A stretch of 64,000 bases of DNA, taken from Dromaius novaehollandiae. Taxonomy: Eukaryota > Chordata > Aves > Casuariiformes > Dromaiidae. Within the stretch, counting starts at the first letter, position 1. Each line of letters opens with the position of its first letter. Below the pieces are notes generated by a model that saw only the letters and a program-made list of their open reading frames with translations, was not told the DNA's origin and did not search any database. Location: contig NC_088105.1 of the NCBI RefSeq assembly GCF_036370855.1, positions 8,251,619 through 8,315,618 of the forward strand. The letters are read 5' to 3'. The translations under genes were made by a program, and so were the position numbers. Shown one piece after another: positions 13,501 through 24,076 of the stretch.

Positions 13501-16500
13501 GTAAGAAACCTCTTTTGCTATTACTGTCTTCCACCACTTAGAGGACCTGGATTCCCCTGCAGCTGAGCTTTGAGTATAGTATCTTTTCATGTAGTTAGCT
13601 GTTTCCCAACCGTGCATCATTTGGATTGAAACTTTTTACAGGGAGAAAATAGCCATCCTTATTTGGGGAGAACTTCTGCTGAGCTCAGAGGAGTGGGAGG
13701 GGAAGGGCTCAGGGAACACCCTTTCCCCTCTGGCATTTGCTTCTGGGACATGAGGCCAGTCAAATCTGTGAATGCTTAGCACTCTTTCCTGGTACAAGAG
13801 CTCTGATTAGAAGTGTTGGTTTGTGTGCAAGGGCGGTGCCCAGCAAAACTTTGGGTTTTTTGTCTGTCCATGGTGTGGATGGTTTAATCCAGCCTGGAGG
13901 GGATGGCAGGAGTGAGGTTGTTTAACTTGTGCTGTTCCCCCTAAATCTAACTCTATAGGGCAACTTTGCAGTCCTTCCATTCTGCAACAGGAGCTGAGAC
14001 AGCCACTGGAGAGGCAGGGCAGCTGGAGGAGCCAGGACCTGAGCTGGGCTGTAGCCTAAGCTGGCTGTGTCCATGTGTGCTGTCTCCTTGCTGTGGCAGC
14101 TCTCCCCTCCTCCTGTTTGGTTGCCGTGTTTTTCTCTTATGGCCGTAAGTGAAAATGAAGCAAGGCGGTTGTTGACACTGGTAGTGCTCCAAGACCCTGT
14201 AGAAATTCCTCTCTCAAATTTTGCCTCGTGTTGTGGAGAGCAGGCATTGAGAGAAGACTGGAGAGGGATGTGCTGTGCTTTAATGTTTTGCTCACAGCCA
14301 GAAACCCCTGTGCGTGCAGCTGCCAGGGTGGCAGTGGCACAGTGACTGAGGGAATTACGGTGACCAGGGAATTTTGCTTTCTTGGCATATTCTGCTGCAT
14401 CTTTTATATGGCTTGTATAGTAAAGTCTGAACCTGGTTTGGCTATGTGTGTCTGCATCTAGGCTGCACTTTATTTATCCAATTTATTATTTTTGCATTTG
14501 TACTGAGCTGAAATTTTATCTGCTTCTTATTGAGATGAGGTTCTGCTCCATGGGCTACAAGGCTGCACTTGTACTTGTCTTTCTGGGACGGATCTCCCTG
14601 ATTCTTTGCGCTTTACCTGCAAATGAGGGCTTCAGCCCTCTGCCCTGCAGCCAAGGAGTCTGTCTTTTCAAGGCTGGATTGAGCCCTGCCCAAACCTCTC
14701 CATTCCGGGCTTTGGCTCTGTACTAGGCTTTTTACTCTGGCAGGGGTAGTAGTAAATTATCAGTGCCTGTAGTAATTACAAAAATGCTCTCTTTACTGTG
14801 TCCTTATAGTTAGATGATGGCCCCACTCATAATCCTAAATAACAGGCAGTTGCAGCCCTGTGAAGACACACATGCTGGTCAGCGTCCCTCTGGGACCGGA
14901 GATGGAGATGGCCATTTACCCTGTTTGGTAAAAGTCAAAACATCCTAAATCTTTGGAAAATGTGAGCTCGGCTGTAACTGGTTCCCTCTCAGCTTTCTCC
15001 ATCCTTGAAGAGCAACTTTCCCCCATGAACATCTGTAAAAGAGAGTTGTTAGACCAAGAATAAGCCTGCAACTTTTCAACTCAAAACCAATCCCAGTTTT
15101 TTGACAAATTCTAAACAATCTGGAATGAAAATACACCCGGTATTTTAATAAGATCTGCACTTCCTATGGGGCTGCTGGAGAAGAATGGATCAGGACTCCT
15201 TTTTCTCCCCTCCCTCCCAGAGCAGACGGCTGATATCTTTTTCTTCAACCCAGATTTTCATGATCAACTTGAAGCGGCGGAAGGACAGGCGGGATCGGAT
15301 GCTGCGGACTCTCTATGAACAGGAGATTGCAGTCAAGATAGTGGAGGCTGTGGATGGAAAGTGAGTTTCAGCTGGGATTGCTACTGTTTCCCAAGAGTGG
15401 GTTGTGCTTAGCTGCACTGTCTCCTAAGACACCCTAACCTTGTTTCTGGTGGGGAAAGGCGGGCTGAGGGAAGAGGTGAATATTGCTTTTATTTTCCCAT
15501 GTAATGCTCTGTTTGGGGCAGTTCTGTTCCATTTTTTTTCTACTTTTGAAATTACGAGAGATCCATGGGCATTGCAATTCAGGTTAAGATGAAAATCTGG
15601 TTAAAATCATACCAGTTTCCATGAAGAGTAACACTTGCACACGGTTAAAAGGGGTCAGCAGTGAAAGCATTTGAGAACAATTATCTCCTGGCAAGATCTG
15701 CCATCCAAGTGCTATAATGCTGTTGAGTTACAGCGTTAACCCTGATACAGTCCCTTCTGAAGTGTACCCTACTCTGAGGTGCGTTAAGGCTCTTCTATAA
15801 TGAGAGGTCAGGGCACAAAAATTTAGGTCTGGGAGTTAGAAACCCAAATACCATCTAACGGTCTTTAGAATTTGGGCACCTGTCAAGACCTCTTAGGAAA
15901 AAAATTCTAGGCCAAGCAGCTGACAAGCTGATGGTCCCGCAAGAAGTCATTAGCAGAGTTAACGATATGATTTGTCTGTGTTCATATCATGCTCTGCCTT
16001 GTAGGTTTTTCTAATGCAGTGTATTAGAAAGAGAAACAGTCTGCAAGCAGCAGTGGTAGTAGCTGATGTGATTTCTGCTTCAACACTAGTAGTTACAAAG
16101 CAGTCAGAATCTCAAGTGACAGAAAGCACGGGTGACCCCATATCACTGGGGTGAACATCTTGGTGGTGTTAAGTGTGCATGGAGGGGAATGATGCTGGAA
16201 GGCTGCAGCCTTCTGTAGGTGTTAGTCTTCAGTCATCTCCAGTGTTCAGCTTGATTTAGAAAAGTAGATCAAGAAATTAATTTTTCTCCGGGTTTTTGAT
16301 CAAAACAAACGCAAGAATTTCTTGAAATATGTGTTTTCTCTGAAAGCCAGCAGCATTTCCCTTTTTGCTTCTGTATTTAACTTGATATTTGCCTTTTCTT
16401 TTTTAATGGTGAGGGTTATTCTCTGTTTCTCAGAGCACTGAACACGAGTCAGCTCAAAGCTCTCAGCATTGATATGCTTCCTGGTTACCGGGACCCGTAT

Positions 16501-19500
16501 TCCTCCAGGCCACTAACCAGGGGAGAGATCGGCTGCTTCCTTAGTCACTATTACATCTGGAAGGAGGTAAGGAGTTTGTGGGTGCTCAGGGTTCCTGTGA
16601 GAGGGTACTGTGGGCAAATGCATCAAACAGGTAGGTATACAGTCAGTCTTAGGGCAGAGCATCAAATGCAATACAGATTTTCAAAAGTGTTACATGATAC
16701 TGGTTTCCTCAGTTTATAGGGGATCCACATGCAGGGTTTTTCTTGAATACAGTGTTCAGCTTTTTCTTCTCTGCGTTTGATTTGAAAACAGGTTTGAATA
16801 ATCTCATCAAAATATTTTGACTGCTTTTGCAAACCATCTGATAGCCTGCTTAGAGCAAGTTTGCTTAGGAAAAAGGTGGGAAGGTTTTGAATAACAAATG
16901 GTGTTACAAACTCCTGATTTCGGCCCCCCCCCCCCCGCATCTACATCTGTGATAATGCAAGTTCCAGTGACTACTGATCAGCTTTTTAAAGTCGGCATAT
17001 TATAAATATTCTTGTTAAGAGCAGGGGCCACCATTACTTGAGCTAAGAGATTTTGGTTGGGTGGTCAAAACCCGTAGTTTCTGTGTTCTTGGTCACCACT
17101 GGAGAGTGAAACTTGAGAAGATCTGGGCTGTGCTGGTCAGAGATGGTGGAGTTATACAGCCCTGTGTCAACAGGAGGGATCGTTTCAAGTGAGGTGTGGT
17201 GTAGGCAAGGAGTAAGACTTGGTGCTAAAAGAAGCCTGGGTAGTGGCAGTGGTTGCCCAGATGCGACAGTGAGGATTGAAGCCACCCTGTATAGATGCGT
17301 AAGGACACAACCTCTGCCTGTGGAGGTTTTAGTTTTAGCTCCTCTCAGCAGAGCAGGGCATTAATACAAACAGCTCAAAGCCAGCAGGAGTGACTTCAGT
17401 CATGAGAATTCAGACTAGGCTTTTGGTCTTTAAATTTTTAAGCACCAAAAGGTGCTAACATGGGAACTTGTTCGCAGGTTGCATTGCGCATGTACATGCT
17501 TTAAGTAGGCAGGGCCAGACTTCAGACACAATGGATTGTCCTCCTTCCAAGACTCCAGGGATGCTCTTTCTCCCAACAAAGAGGCTTTTCTGGATGGCAG
17601 CCTTGGTATCGAAGGCTGCTGCGCACTTCTTGGAGGCAGTGGCTGCCACGGTTATGCTGGATGGCAGCTCACGGTTCTAGATGGTGCAACATCAGATGGA
17701 GGGCTTCTCTAGGTGATACAACACCGTATTGCAGATGCTCAGCCCTCAGGGTATTTTCATGCCTGTTCCCACTGACTCTTACCATGTGTCCCAGCTGAGA
17801 TGTGAATTGGGGAGTGATTCTCCTGCCGTACCATCTGTGTGGTTCAGAAAGCAGTGCCAGGCCAGGGTGACCTCCAGGCTATGCTACAGGCTGGCGAAGG
17901 GAGTCCATGTGCTTCTTGGTCAGTGGATCACAAAAGATCAGCTGCAGTTACCAGACGAGATTCCCCAGGGGTTGATTCTCTGCCCACCTAGTTATGGATA
18001 ATCCACAGTAAGTGGCATTGTGTTGAATGGCCTTGCTGCCCCAGCGGTTTCTGGATGCAGAGAGTGGCCCAGGTGGGCCACTGTTACTACTTTTGAACTC
18101 TCTTGTTTCAGGTGGTGAATAGAGAACTGGAGAAGACGCTCGTTATTGAGGACGATGTTCGCTTTGAACACCAGTTTAAAAGGAAGCTCATGAAGCTGAT
18201 GGATGACATTGAACAAGCCCAGCTAGACTGGGAACTTATGTAAGTAACTGTGGCCACCTGGGAACTCCTGGGCCTGCAGGGGAGTTCAACAGTACCTGTT
18301 GTGTCAGGATAGAAATGCAGGGTTAATGTTGGAGTGCAAGGAAAGGTGGCAGAGATGTCTTGGTGGGCTCTGCCTCTCAAGACAAATCTGCCTTTGTCAC
18401 TGGAATGACCAAGCTGTAAGTGGTACCCACTGGATTTGGGAGGAGAGCTTTTGCGGGGAGCTTTGGTTGATCTTGATAGTGTCCAGAGATGCTTCTGTGA
18501 CCAAGGAATTGACACAGCCCAGTGCTAAGGCTTGGGCCGTGACATCTTAGCTCCCTTATGAAGTCTTTCGCAGCTATACACCAACCACAGGGTTAAGACA
18601 TGGGTGTCTCGGAGTGGTGCAGGACGGAAATCTGTGAGCTGGGTCATGGGTTACTTCTTGGATCGCGCCCTTTGCCTTTCCCGTAGTCGAAGCCGTCTTG
18701 TCCTAATCACTGCAGATTCGCTTTGGTTCCAATTTCCATGGTCTTTTCACCCTTTCAGCTACATTGGCCGGAAAAGGATGCAGGTGCAGCAACCTGAGAA
18801 AGCAGTTCCCAATGTTATGAACCTGGTGGAAGCTGATTACTCGTACTGGACCCTGGGGTATGCGATCTCTTTCCAAGGGGCTCAGAAACTCATCGGAGCT
18901 GAGCCTTTCAGCAAGATGCTGCCTGTAGATGAATTTCTGCCAGTCATGTACAACAAGCACCCTGTGTAAGTAGAATGCCTTCTTTGCTTGGGTTGGCACA
19001 AGCTAGGTCTTGCCGAATGATCTTCGATCAGATGATGTTGGTGCGTCTCACTTCTGTAGCCCAGCTGCAGGGGCAAACAGAGCTGCTCCTTGGTTGTCTG
19101 CAGCAGAGCTCCTGATATAGGTCAAGTGAGGTGACAGGCCTGCTGCTGAGGTTGTCCTGCCTACCCGGTACAGGGCTTGTGAGCTGGTTTTGAGACACTT
19201 GGCTATTTCTGGATAACAGAGGCTATGGTTGTATAGGTTGTGTATGGTTGTAAGGCACGTGGTTATGGCTGTATAGGGTCAGACCTGCTTTAGAGCCATC
19301 TCCTCACTTAGGTCACATCTCAACCTAGCTGTTTTCTCAGTGGACTGGCTCATAACCCAGAGCAAAACCGGTGGCATAGATGAGCAGTCACTCTGTTACT
19401 GATGATTTTTCTCCCCTCTTTAGAGTGAAGTACATGGAGTACTACGAGTCCAGAGACTTGAAAGCCTTTTCAGCAGAACCCTTGCTTGTTTATCCCACCC

Positions 19501-19700
19501 ACTACACAGGGCAGCCAGGCTACCTCAGTGACACAGAGACCTCTACAATCTGGGATAATGAGACTGTGTCAACTGACTGGGACAGAACGCACTCCTGGAA
19601 ATCCCGGCAGCAGGGCAAGATCCACAGCGATGCCCAGAACAAGGATGCCCTGCCTCCCCAGTCCTCTCTCAATGCACCGTCCTCCAGGGATGAACTATGA
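1445..19700 (+). CDS. COLGALT2: COLGALT2, procollagen galactosyltransferase 2 (exons 2-12; exon 1 outside window)
   Basis: The enzyme transfers galactose from UDP-galactose to hydroxylysine of collagen chains in the ER lumen (family knowledge, GT25 family). The coding sequence is the join of 1445-1555, 3125-3242, 3928-4062, 7958-8162, 12818-12937, 13424-13500, 15254-15360, 16434-16566, 18112-18239, 18759-18965 and 19424-19700. It is 1618 bases, open throughout, and gives 538 residues plus stop. Adding the 88 residues I recall for human exon 1 gives 626. An N-terminal glycosyltransferase-like domain carries a DAD metal-binding motif (about residues 167-169). The C-terminal GT25 domain begins near [11 protein letters not shown] and contains IEDDVRFEH and LPVDEFLP. 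The last four residues are RDEL, an ER-retention signal. RDEL and the COLGALT2-like residues throughout distinguish it from CERCAM; COLGALT1 is the closest alternative, but the RGL1 neighbour supports COLGALT2. The signal peptide and promoter are left of the window. Confidence 0.95.
1556..3124 (+). other. COLGALT2: COLGALT2 intron 2
   Basis: The intron is 1569 bp, ending in a T-rich polypyrimidine tract. I see no repeat or RNA gene. Open frames around 2811-3310 include the next exon in a wrong frame and are not coding. Confidence 0.8.
3125..3242 (+). CDS. COLGALT2: COLGALT2 exon 3
   Basis: The exon is 118 bp, after a long T-rich tract and acceptor gccag, with donor gtaggt. It completes the split Gln and then gives 39 whole codons ([11 protein letters not shown] ... 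NWSDYVL). It ends in phase 0, so the DAD motif starts just after the junction, in exon 4. Confidence 0.95.
3928..4062 (+). CDS. COLGALT2: COLGALT2 exon 4, DAD motif, GC donor
   Basis: The exon is 135 bp, 45 codons, phase 0 at both ends. It begins FIDADN, the DXD-type motif of the first domain (human COLGALT2 has DVD as I recall it). It continues [15 protein letters not shown] (an N-glycosylation sequon) and [10 protein letters not shown]. The donor is CAG followed by gcaagt, so intron 4 starts with GC instead of GT. Exon 5 continues in frame with GYYKRT, as in the family. Confidence 0.95.
4061..4070 (+). promoter_or_regulatory. COLGALT2: GC-AG splice donor of COLGALT2 intron 4
   Basis: The junction reads CAG then gcaagt, the strong consensus of GC-AG introns, where the rest of the site matches U1 snRNA well. 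The nearest GT (4067) would add four bases and break the frame, so the GC site is the one that fits. The other junctions I read in this gene are GT-AG. Confidence 0.85.
4063..7957 (+). other. COLGALT2: COLGALT2 intron 4
   Basis: This 3.9-kb GC-AG intron contains short A and T runs (for example A13 near 6424) and no coding exon, RNA gene or interspersed repeat that I can identify. Confidence 0.75.
7958..8162 (+). CDS. COLGALT2: COLGALT2 exon 5
   Basis: The exon is 205 bp, with acceptor tttgcag and donor gtatgt. It gives 68 codons plus the first base of a Gly (phase 1). It encodes [33 protein letters not shown] and [23 protein letters not shown], a highly conserved part of the first domain. 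Confidence 0.95.
8163..12817 (+). other. COLGALT2: COLGALT2 intron 5
   Basis: This is the largest COLGALT2 intron in the window (4.65 kb). A GC-rich part at 11830-12460 is open for 208 codons on + and 146 codons on -, but neither reading resembles a known protein and no splice-bounded exon fits the COLGALT2 frame. Nothing else is recognised. Confidence 0.75.
12818..12937 (+). CDS. COLGALT2: COLGALT2 exon 6
   Basis: The exon is 120 bp, with acceptor ctccag and donor gtaagt, phase 1 at both ends. It encodes [20 protein letters not shown] and [17 protein letters not shown], the end of the first domain before the hinge. It sits after a 4.65-kb intron. Confidence 0.94.
13424..13500 (+). CDS. COLGALT2: COLGALT2 exon 7
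   Basis: This short 77-bp exon has acceptor tttcag and donor gtaaga. It completes an Ile and adds 25 codons ([25 protein letters not shown]). It ends in phase 0 and links the first domain to the GT25 domain. Confidence 0.94.
13501..15253 (+). other. COLGALT2: COLGALT2 intron 7
   Basis: The intron is 1.75 kb with no recognised element. The acceptor end carries a good polypyrimidine tract (ctttttctcccctccctccc). Confidence 0.75.
15254..15360 (+). CDS. COLGALT2: COLGALT2 exon 8, start of GT25 domain
   Basis: The exon is 107 bp, with acceptor acccag and donor gtgagt. It encodes [20 protein letters not shown], then [15 protein letters not shown], and ends two bases into a Lys codon. INLKRR and VDG are landmarks of the glycosyltransferase family 25 fold. 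Confidence 0.95.
15361..16433 (+). other. COLGALT2: COLGALT2 intron 8
   Basis: The intron is 1.07 kb with no recognised element. It ends in a T-rich acceptor region. Confidence 0.75.
16434..16566 (+). CDS. COLGALT2: COLGALT2 exon 9
   Basis: The exon is 133 bp, with acceptor tctcag and donor gtaagg. It completes a Lys and gives 44 codons: [47 protein letters not shown] is a potential glycosylation site. [13 protein letters not shown] is the conserved GT25 core. Confidence 0.96.
16567..18111 (+). other. COLGALT2: COLGALT2 intron 9
   Basis: This 1.55-kb intron contains a run of 13 C at 16924-16936 and a stretch at 17043-18000 with several open frames on the minus strand. No product is recognised. 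Confidence 0.75.
16924..16936. repeat. Poly-C run (13 nt)
   Basis: An uninterrupted run of C in intron 9 of COLGALT2. Its length is likely to be variable and prone to sequencing error. Confidence 0.9.
18112..18239 (+). CDS. COLGALT2: COLGALT2 exon 10, EDD motif
   Basis: The exon is 128 bp, with acceptor tttcag and donor gtaagt. It encodes [20 protein letters not shown], with the acidic EDD at about residues 436-438, a probable metal/donor-sugar site of the GT25 domain. It ends two bases into an Ile codon. Confidence 0.95.
18759..18965 (+). CDS. COLGALT2: COLGALT2 exon 11
   Basis: The exon is 207 bp, with acceptor tttcag and donor gtaagt. It encodes [40 protein letters not shown] and [16 protein letters not shown]. 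It ends two bases into a Val codon. Confidence 0.95.
19424..19700 (+). CDS. COLGALT2: COLGALT2 exon 12 coding part, RDEL end
   Basis: After acceptor cttttag there are 277 coding bases to a TGA at 19698-19700. The exon encodes [40 protein letters not shown] and a less conserved tail ending SSRDEL. RDEL is a KDEL-type retrieval signal that keeps the enzyme in the ER. NET in the exon is a potential glycosylation site. Confidence 0.96.
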
Positions 19701-22690
19701 CTGCCCGCGTCCCCCGGGACTCTGTCAGCAGCTGAACCTGCCTCACCCTTGAGCTTTTCACCCTAGAAGCTTGCAGAGCTGTTCATGTGGTCTCCTTCCC
19801 GCTACCTGAAAGGCAAAGCAGGGTGGTTGGACCCGCTTGTGTTGCAGCTAACCAGGTGCTTTTCCAGGACGGGGGAGAGCTGCAGGAGGAAGAAGAAGTG
19901 TTCCAGACTGGCAGAAAGAAAGGGGAGAGATCTGAACAAAAGCTCTTGCAAGCTTGTGTTTAAAAAAGACAAAGACAAAAACTGAGTGACGTCTTTCTAC
20001 AGTTCCTTATGTAGAATACCGTATTTATAAAGATTAATATATAGAGGAACTCTGAGGTGTACAAGTATTGATACCTTTCTGGATAGCTGTCAGTGAGCTG
20101 CTGTATAACTGTTACTCACTGTAGGTTTGCAGGGACTTATAATCCCGATTACTGAGAAAAACTGCAGGCAAGCGTTTGGGTTATTTGGTTTTGTTTTTCG
20201 AAAGGATACTTGTCAAAATCAAAATGGTTTCCAAAAGTGTTCAATGCACTGGAGCAGCGCTCCTCTCCTTTATCGCAGTGCTGTAGACAACTGTTTCTGG
20301 CATCTCCTCCATAAATTTCAAAACCTCCTAGAACCTGTCTAAACAGGTCTGCGGATCCAGAACTGATGTCTTGGCGTATCTAAAATCTTGAAAACTAACA
20401 AGAGAAAATGGTGCTCACTGTTTTGTGTTCCCTTCAGACAGTGCAGAGAGGCAGAGTTAGTCTGTGTCTGTCTGGCTTCACCCTGCCTCAAATTATTCCT
20501 CAGAAAAAAAAAAAAACAAAAGAGAAAAAACCAAGCCAGTCTTTGCCCAGGCCTGTTTAATTAAGCCACAAAAATCAGGTGTAGGACTTCTAGGGACTTT
20601 CATTATTGCAAGTCTGGTTACAAACTGCTTAACATTATTCTTATAGAAGCAAAACAACCTACAGAAACATTAGTGGTGTCAGCTGTACTCGGCAGCCTCA
20701 GAACTGTGTGTTTTAGGACGGAAAGGCAACTTGTCTTTTGATACTTTTTCATGTGAGGAGCAAACTTGTCTTTTTTTGGATGAGTTCTGATGTATTTGTT
20801 ATTGGGTAACATGTCAGCAGAATATGCTGTTTATTTGTTCGAAATGGTTTCCCAGAGGCCAGGCGACCATGGACTACACTGCCTAGGTTTAGCTGCCGCG
20901 GATCTCGAGCTGCAGGCTGTTGCGTGGAGGGGAGGATGCCCTCCCGGACTAGCAGCCTAAAGAGACTGTCGCCTGCTGGTGATCTGTACCGTTGGGTATG
21001 CGTGGTGGGTTTTTTACACATTTGGTTTTGTTTGTTTTTAATAATTGCTGATCAGTGTTGTGCTTTCTGCTAAAGAAGTCGTGTTATTTTCTGTCAGCGG
21101 GTCTGATAATACATAGAACCTGGTGCAAGACAAGCAGCTGCGTGTCCTTTTGTTGGGTGGGAGCAGGTCGCGGTGGGGAAGGCCAGCGCTCTGCCTCTGG
21201 CGGCTCAGCCCAGCTGCCGGCTCAGGCTCAGCACTGCTGAGAAGAAAAGGCATTTTTGAAAAAGACGACACGTCCAAGGGCTGGAGCCTGCCTTGCCTCT
21301 GGGATGGCAGTGAAGTCCAAACTAAGGAAGCCGAGAGCTTTGTCAGCCCTATCGCCCCACCACAGAGCTGCTGGCTGGGAGTGTGTCTGTTCTGCAGCTG
21401 CCGCCTGGAAGCCACGCTGCTCCTGCTCCCAGGAAGGGAGCGGGTGCCCGCGAGACGCGGGGAGCACCGAGAGCAGGCCGGCGTGGGCCCCAGGCACGGC
21501 CTGAGGCATTCCTCTTGGCAGACTCTCCCACCTCCCCCCAGTCCGGGCTCACCTTACGAGCAGCAAGCGTGACCCCTGTTTCAAGCGTTGTTGACCGTGG
21601 TGATCCCAGAGACATTGGTAAGAAGCTTGACGTGACCTTTGGAAGCAGGAGATTCGGGGCCTGCTGATTGTCCAACATATTGTATTCTTGTTCTTTAATT
21701 TTTTATTACTTTATGTAGTTGGGTGTAAAATGTTATGGCAGATGAAAGTCACTGTGAGGCATCACTTGCTGTCACATGTCACAGTGGGAATGAGTACTGT
21801 TATGGAATTGTTCTTTCATGTCATGCTTCCCCTGGGCTTGGGGCTGATTTAGCAGCACAGTGTGCAGACATGCTGTTCCTTCAGGTCTTTGGCAGTGCTG
21901 TGTAGCGGCTGGTCAGCTGCCGGAGCCGTGGTGGGAAGGGTGCGTCACAAGAGCCACAGCACCAGTGCGGCCTTCCAGCTCCGCTGCCGTGCATGCACAT
22001 CGGAGTGTCGCAGAGCAGCAGGGATGAACCAGCATGGATGGGTGAGTGCCTTTGGCCTGGTGCAGTTTCTGTAATCTAATACTGTGTTTCTGTAATCAAA
22101 TATTGTCTCTATGTAAAGACTTATTACGGTTACCCTGTGTTCATACACATCGCCATCCATTGCTTATCGCTTCCACCTTCATGCACGTCTTGTGTTGTGG
22201 AAAATCCATCTCTGTGTCCATGAGAGAGGCCCCTCTTCCCCTAACATGGAGCGATTTAGCTGTGTCAGCCTGAGCTGTGTTTCTTCCACTCCCCCTCCTC
22301 CTCCGGCCTTCATGATCTCAGTGAAGCAGTTCTCGTACCAGCCTCTCCTTGGCTAAAACCGCCCAGTGCTCCCTGTGGCACTCTCCATTTAGTGGTGAGG
22401 GCTAGAGAGAGCAGGGACTGACGTGGTGGCGGTGAGTGCGGCACCCCACTTCCGAACCTGCTCGTGCTCTGGCTGTGCTGGGGCCTGCCCGGCTCGGGGA
22501 TGTGGTTGGGGGCAGAGCCTTGCAGCTGCCCCTGCCCAGGAGGAGCTCAGCGCCACGCAGCCTCTCGGGGCCAGAGGACAGTTTCATGCCTCTGCTGGGA
22601 CTTGATCCTGTAGCTCTTAATGAGGAGGAGTTTTGTCTGAGTAAGGCCTGCATGATTGAGCTGTTAATAAAGCCATCACAGTGTTGGCCA
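19701..22690 (+). other. COLGALT2: COLGALT2 3' UTR (inferred)
   Basis: This is the non-coding stretch after the stop codon, up to about 20 bases past an AATAAA. It is mixed in composition: AT-rich near 19980-20200 and 21680-21760, GC-rich near 21120-21560 and 22400-22600. Open frames here (for example 21123-21572) resemble no protein I know. The UTR length is inferred from the poly(A) signal only. Confidence 0.55.
22666..22671 (+). terminator. COLGALT2: AATAAA poly(A) signal, probable main site of COLGALT2
   Basis: A canonical AATAAA is followed within about 15-70 bases by GT-rich sequence (gtgttgg, gttgtgg, ggtgtttggg), as expected downstream of a cleavage site. It is the first AATAAA on this strand that I found after the stop codon. 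Confidence 0.55.
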
Positions 22691-22735
22691 TGCAAGAAAT
22701 AAGTTGTGGATTAAAAAAAAAAGGTGTTTGGGTCT

Positions 22736-22752
22736 CCCCCCTTCCCCCCCCC
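22736..22752. repeat. Interrupted poly-C tract
   Basis: Two runs of C separated by TT, directly after the inferred COLGALT2 cleavage region. Confidence 0.85.
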
Positions 22753-23081
22753 ACTGTAGCTCATTCAAATGTTAAGAAGAAAAAAGTCTCTCTGCATCAC
22801 CTGTCCAGCTTTTTACGATGGAGCAATTGGGCTTTACAGCAAATCCAGCAGACCTGCCAAGAGACGGAGCGTAAGCCTGGATGAGGCCGGCGCTGACCAA
22901 CAGGTAAATCTGTTGTACGGATGTGTGAGCCAGGCCTGTCTCATGGGACTTAGCTGGCTAACACGATGTGTCTGAAAATTATGCTGTCAGCTGGGCTGGT
23001 TTGGCTGCTCAGGGAGGCTTGTTTTTAATTTCGGTTTGGCTTCCTGAAGTAGAGCAGTAGCAGTTTATTAAAACAACGGTT

Positions 23082-23097
23082 CCCCCCCCCCCCCCCC
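23082..23097. repeat. Poly-C run (16 nt)
   Basis: Sixteen consecutive C, followed by ggccgcc. Confidence 0.9.
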
Positions 23098-23167
23098 GGC
23101 CGCCTTCTTTTTATAATTGACTTTGGAAGTGAGGGGTGCAAAGAGTTTGATCTAAGGATAAAAATTT

Positions 23168-23173
23168 AATAAA
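23168..23173 (+). terminator. COLGALT2: Second AATAAA, possible distal COLGALT2 poly(A) signal
   Basis: AATAAA lies in an A/T-rich context about 500 bp beyond the first signal, just before the microsatellite. It could serve as a readthrough site or be unused. Confidence 0.25.
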
Positions 23174-23235
23174 TGAATGCTTCCATTTCAGAGCAGACAG
23201 GCCTCAATAATTAGATCTAGCTGATATGCTATTTT

Positions 23236-23320
23236 TATCTATCTATCTATCTATCTATCTACACACACACACACACACACACACGCACGCACGCACATGC
23301 ACATGCACACACACATATGC
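23236..23320. repeat. Compound microsatellite (ATCT)n (AC)n with GCAC variants
   Basis: About six ATCT units run directly into about twelve AC units, then degenerate acgc/catgca units. This is a likely polymorphic marker, and the alternating purine-pyrimidine AC part can adopt Z-DNA. Confidence 0.95.
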
Positions 23321-24045
23321 AATATTCTATCTATTTATATATGGAAGAGTTGGTAGATGGCCAGTGGTTCCACCTGCCATGACAAATGCTGGGTTTTTTT
23401 TCCCCTTCTGTGTTTTCAGTTCTTTGGCAGATGTTGCTCAGGCTTTGCCCCACTCAGAATTAACTGTGATTTGGAAAAGTAGGTGCCAGTTAGAAAAACT
23501 GATATTTTTTCCGCTTTACAGGTACTTACTTTTCTTGACTTACCTGATGGCCTTCGGAACAGAGTGCAGGAAGGGACTCCAGCTTCGGCCCCTCGCTGAG
23601 ACCGCCGTTCACCACGTGAGTGCGGGTGCTGCTGCCTACAGGGTGTTTGTACCGCGCGGAGGAGGCAGGTGCTGGCCCCGCGCTCAGCCACCCGCCCGTT
23701 AGGCCCTGTGCCGGCGAGCAAGGGTGTCCCTGCCGAATGGCTTGCGGGATTAGCACCCACAACCAAGCGTGGCGGTGCCTTGGAGCGTGTGCATGCGGCT
23801 GGAAAAGGGGACTGTGATGGATGGAGGGGAAGAGCACTTTTTGCTGCTTTTGCTTTGTTCGTTTGGTTTGGTTTGGTAGCCAGAGAGGGTCCGACACGTG
23901 GTGCGACTCCAGAAGCTGCAGGGTGAGAAAGGCGCAGCCCAAATCCGCCCGTACGCCCAGCTTTTATAGCACCTGGGCAGCCCTGAGGTCCTGCACAGCG
24001 TCCACGGCTCCCAAAGAAATGGGGGCCCCCTCAGCGGCCAGATGG

Positions 24046-24076
24046 GGCGTGGGGTGGGGTGGGGTGGGGTGGGGGG
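24046..24076. repeat. GGGGT pentamer repeat, G-quadruplex-capable
   Basis: About five GGGGT units end in a run of G. Four or more runs of at least three G with one-base loops meet the usual G-quadruplex pattern on the + strand. Confidence 0.9.
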
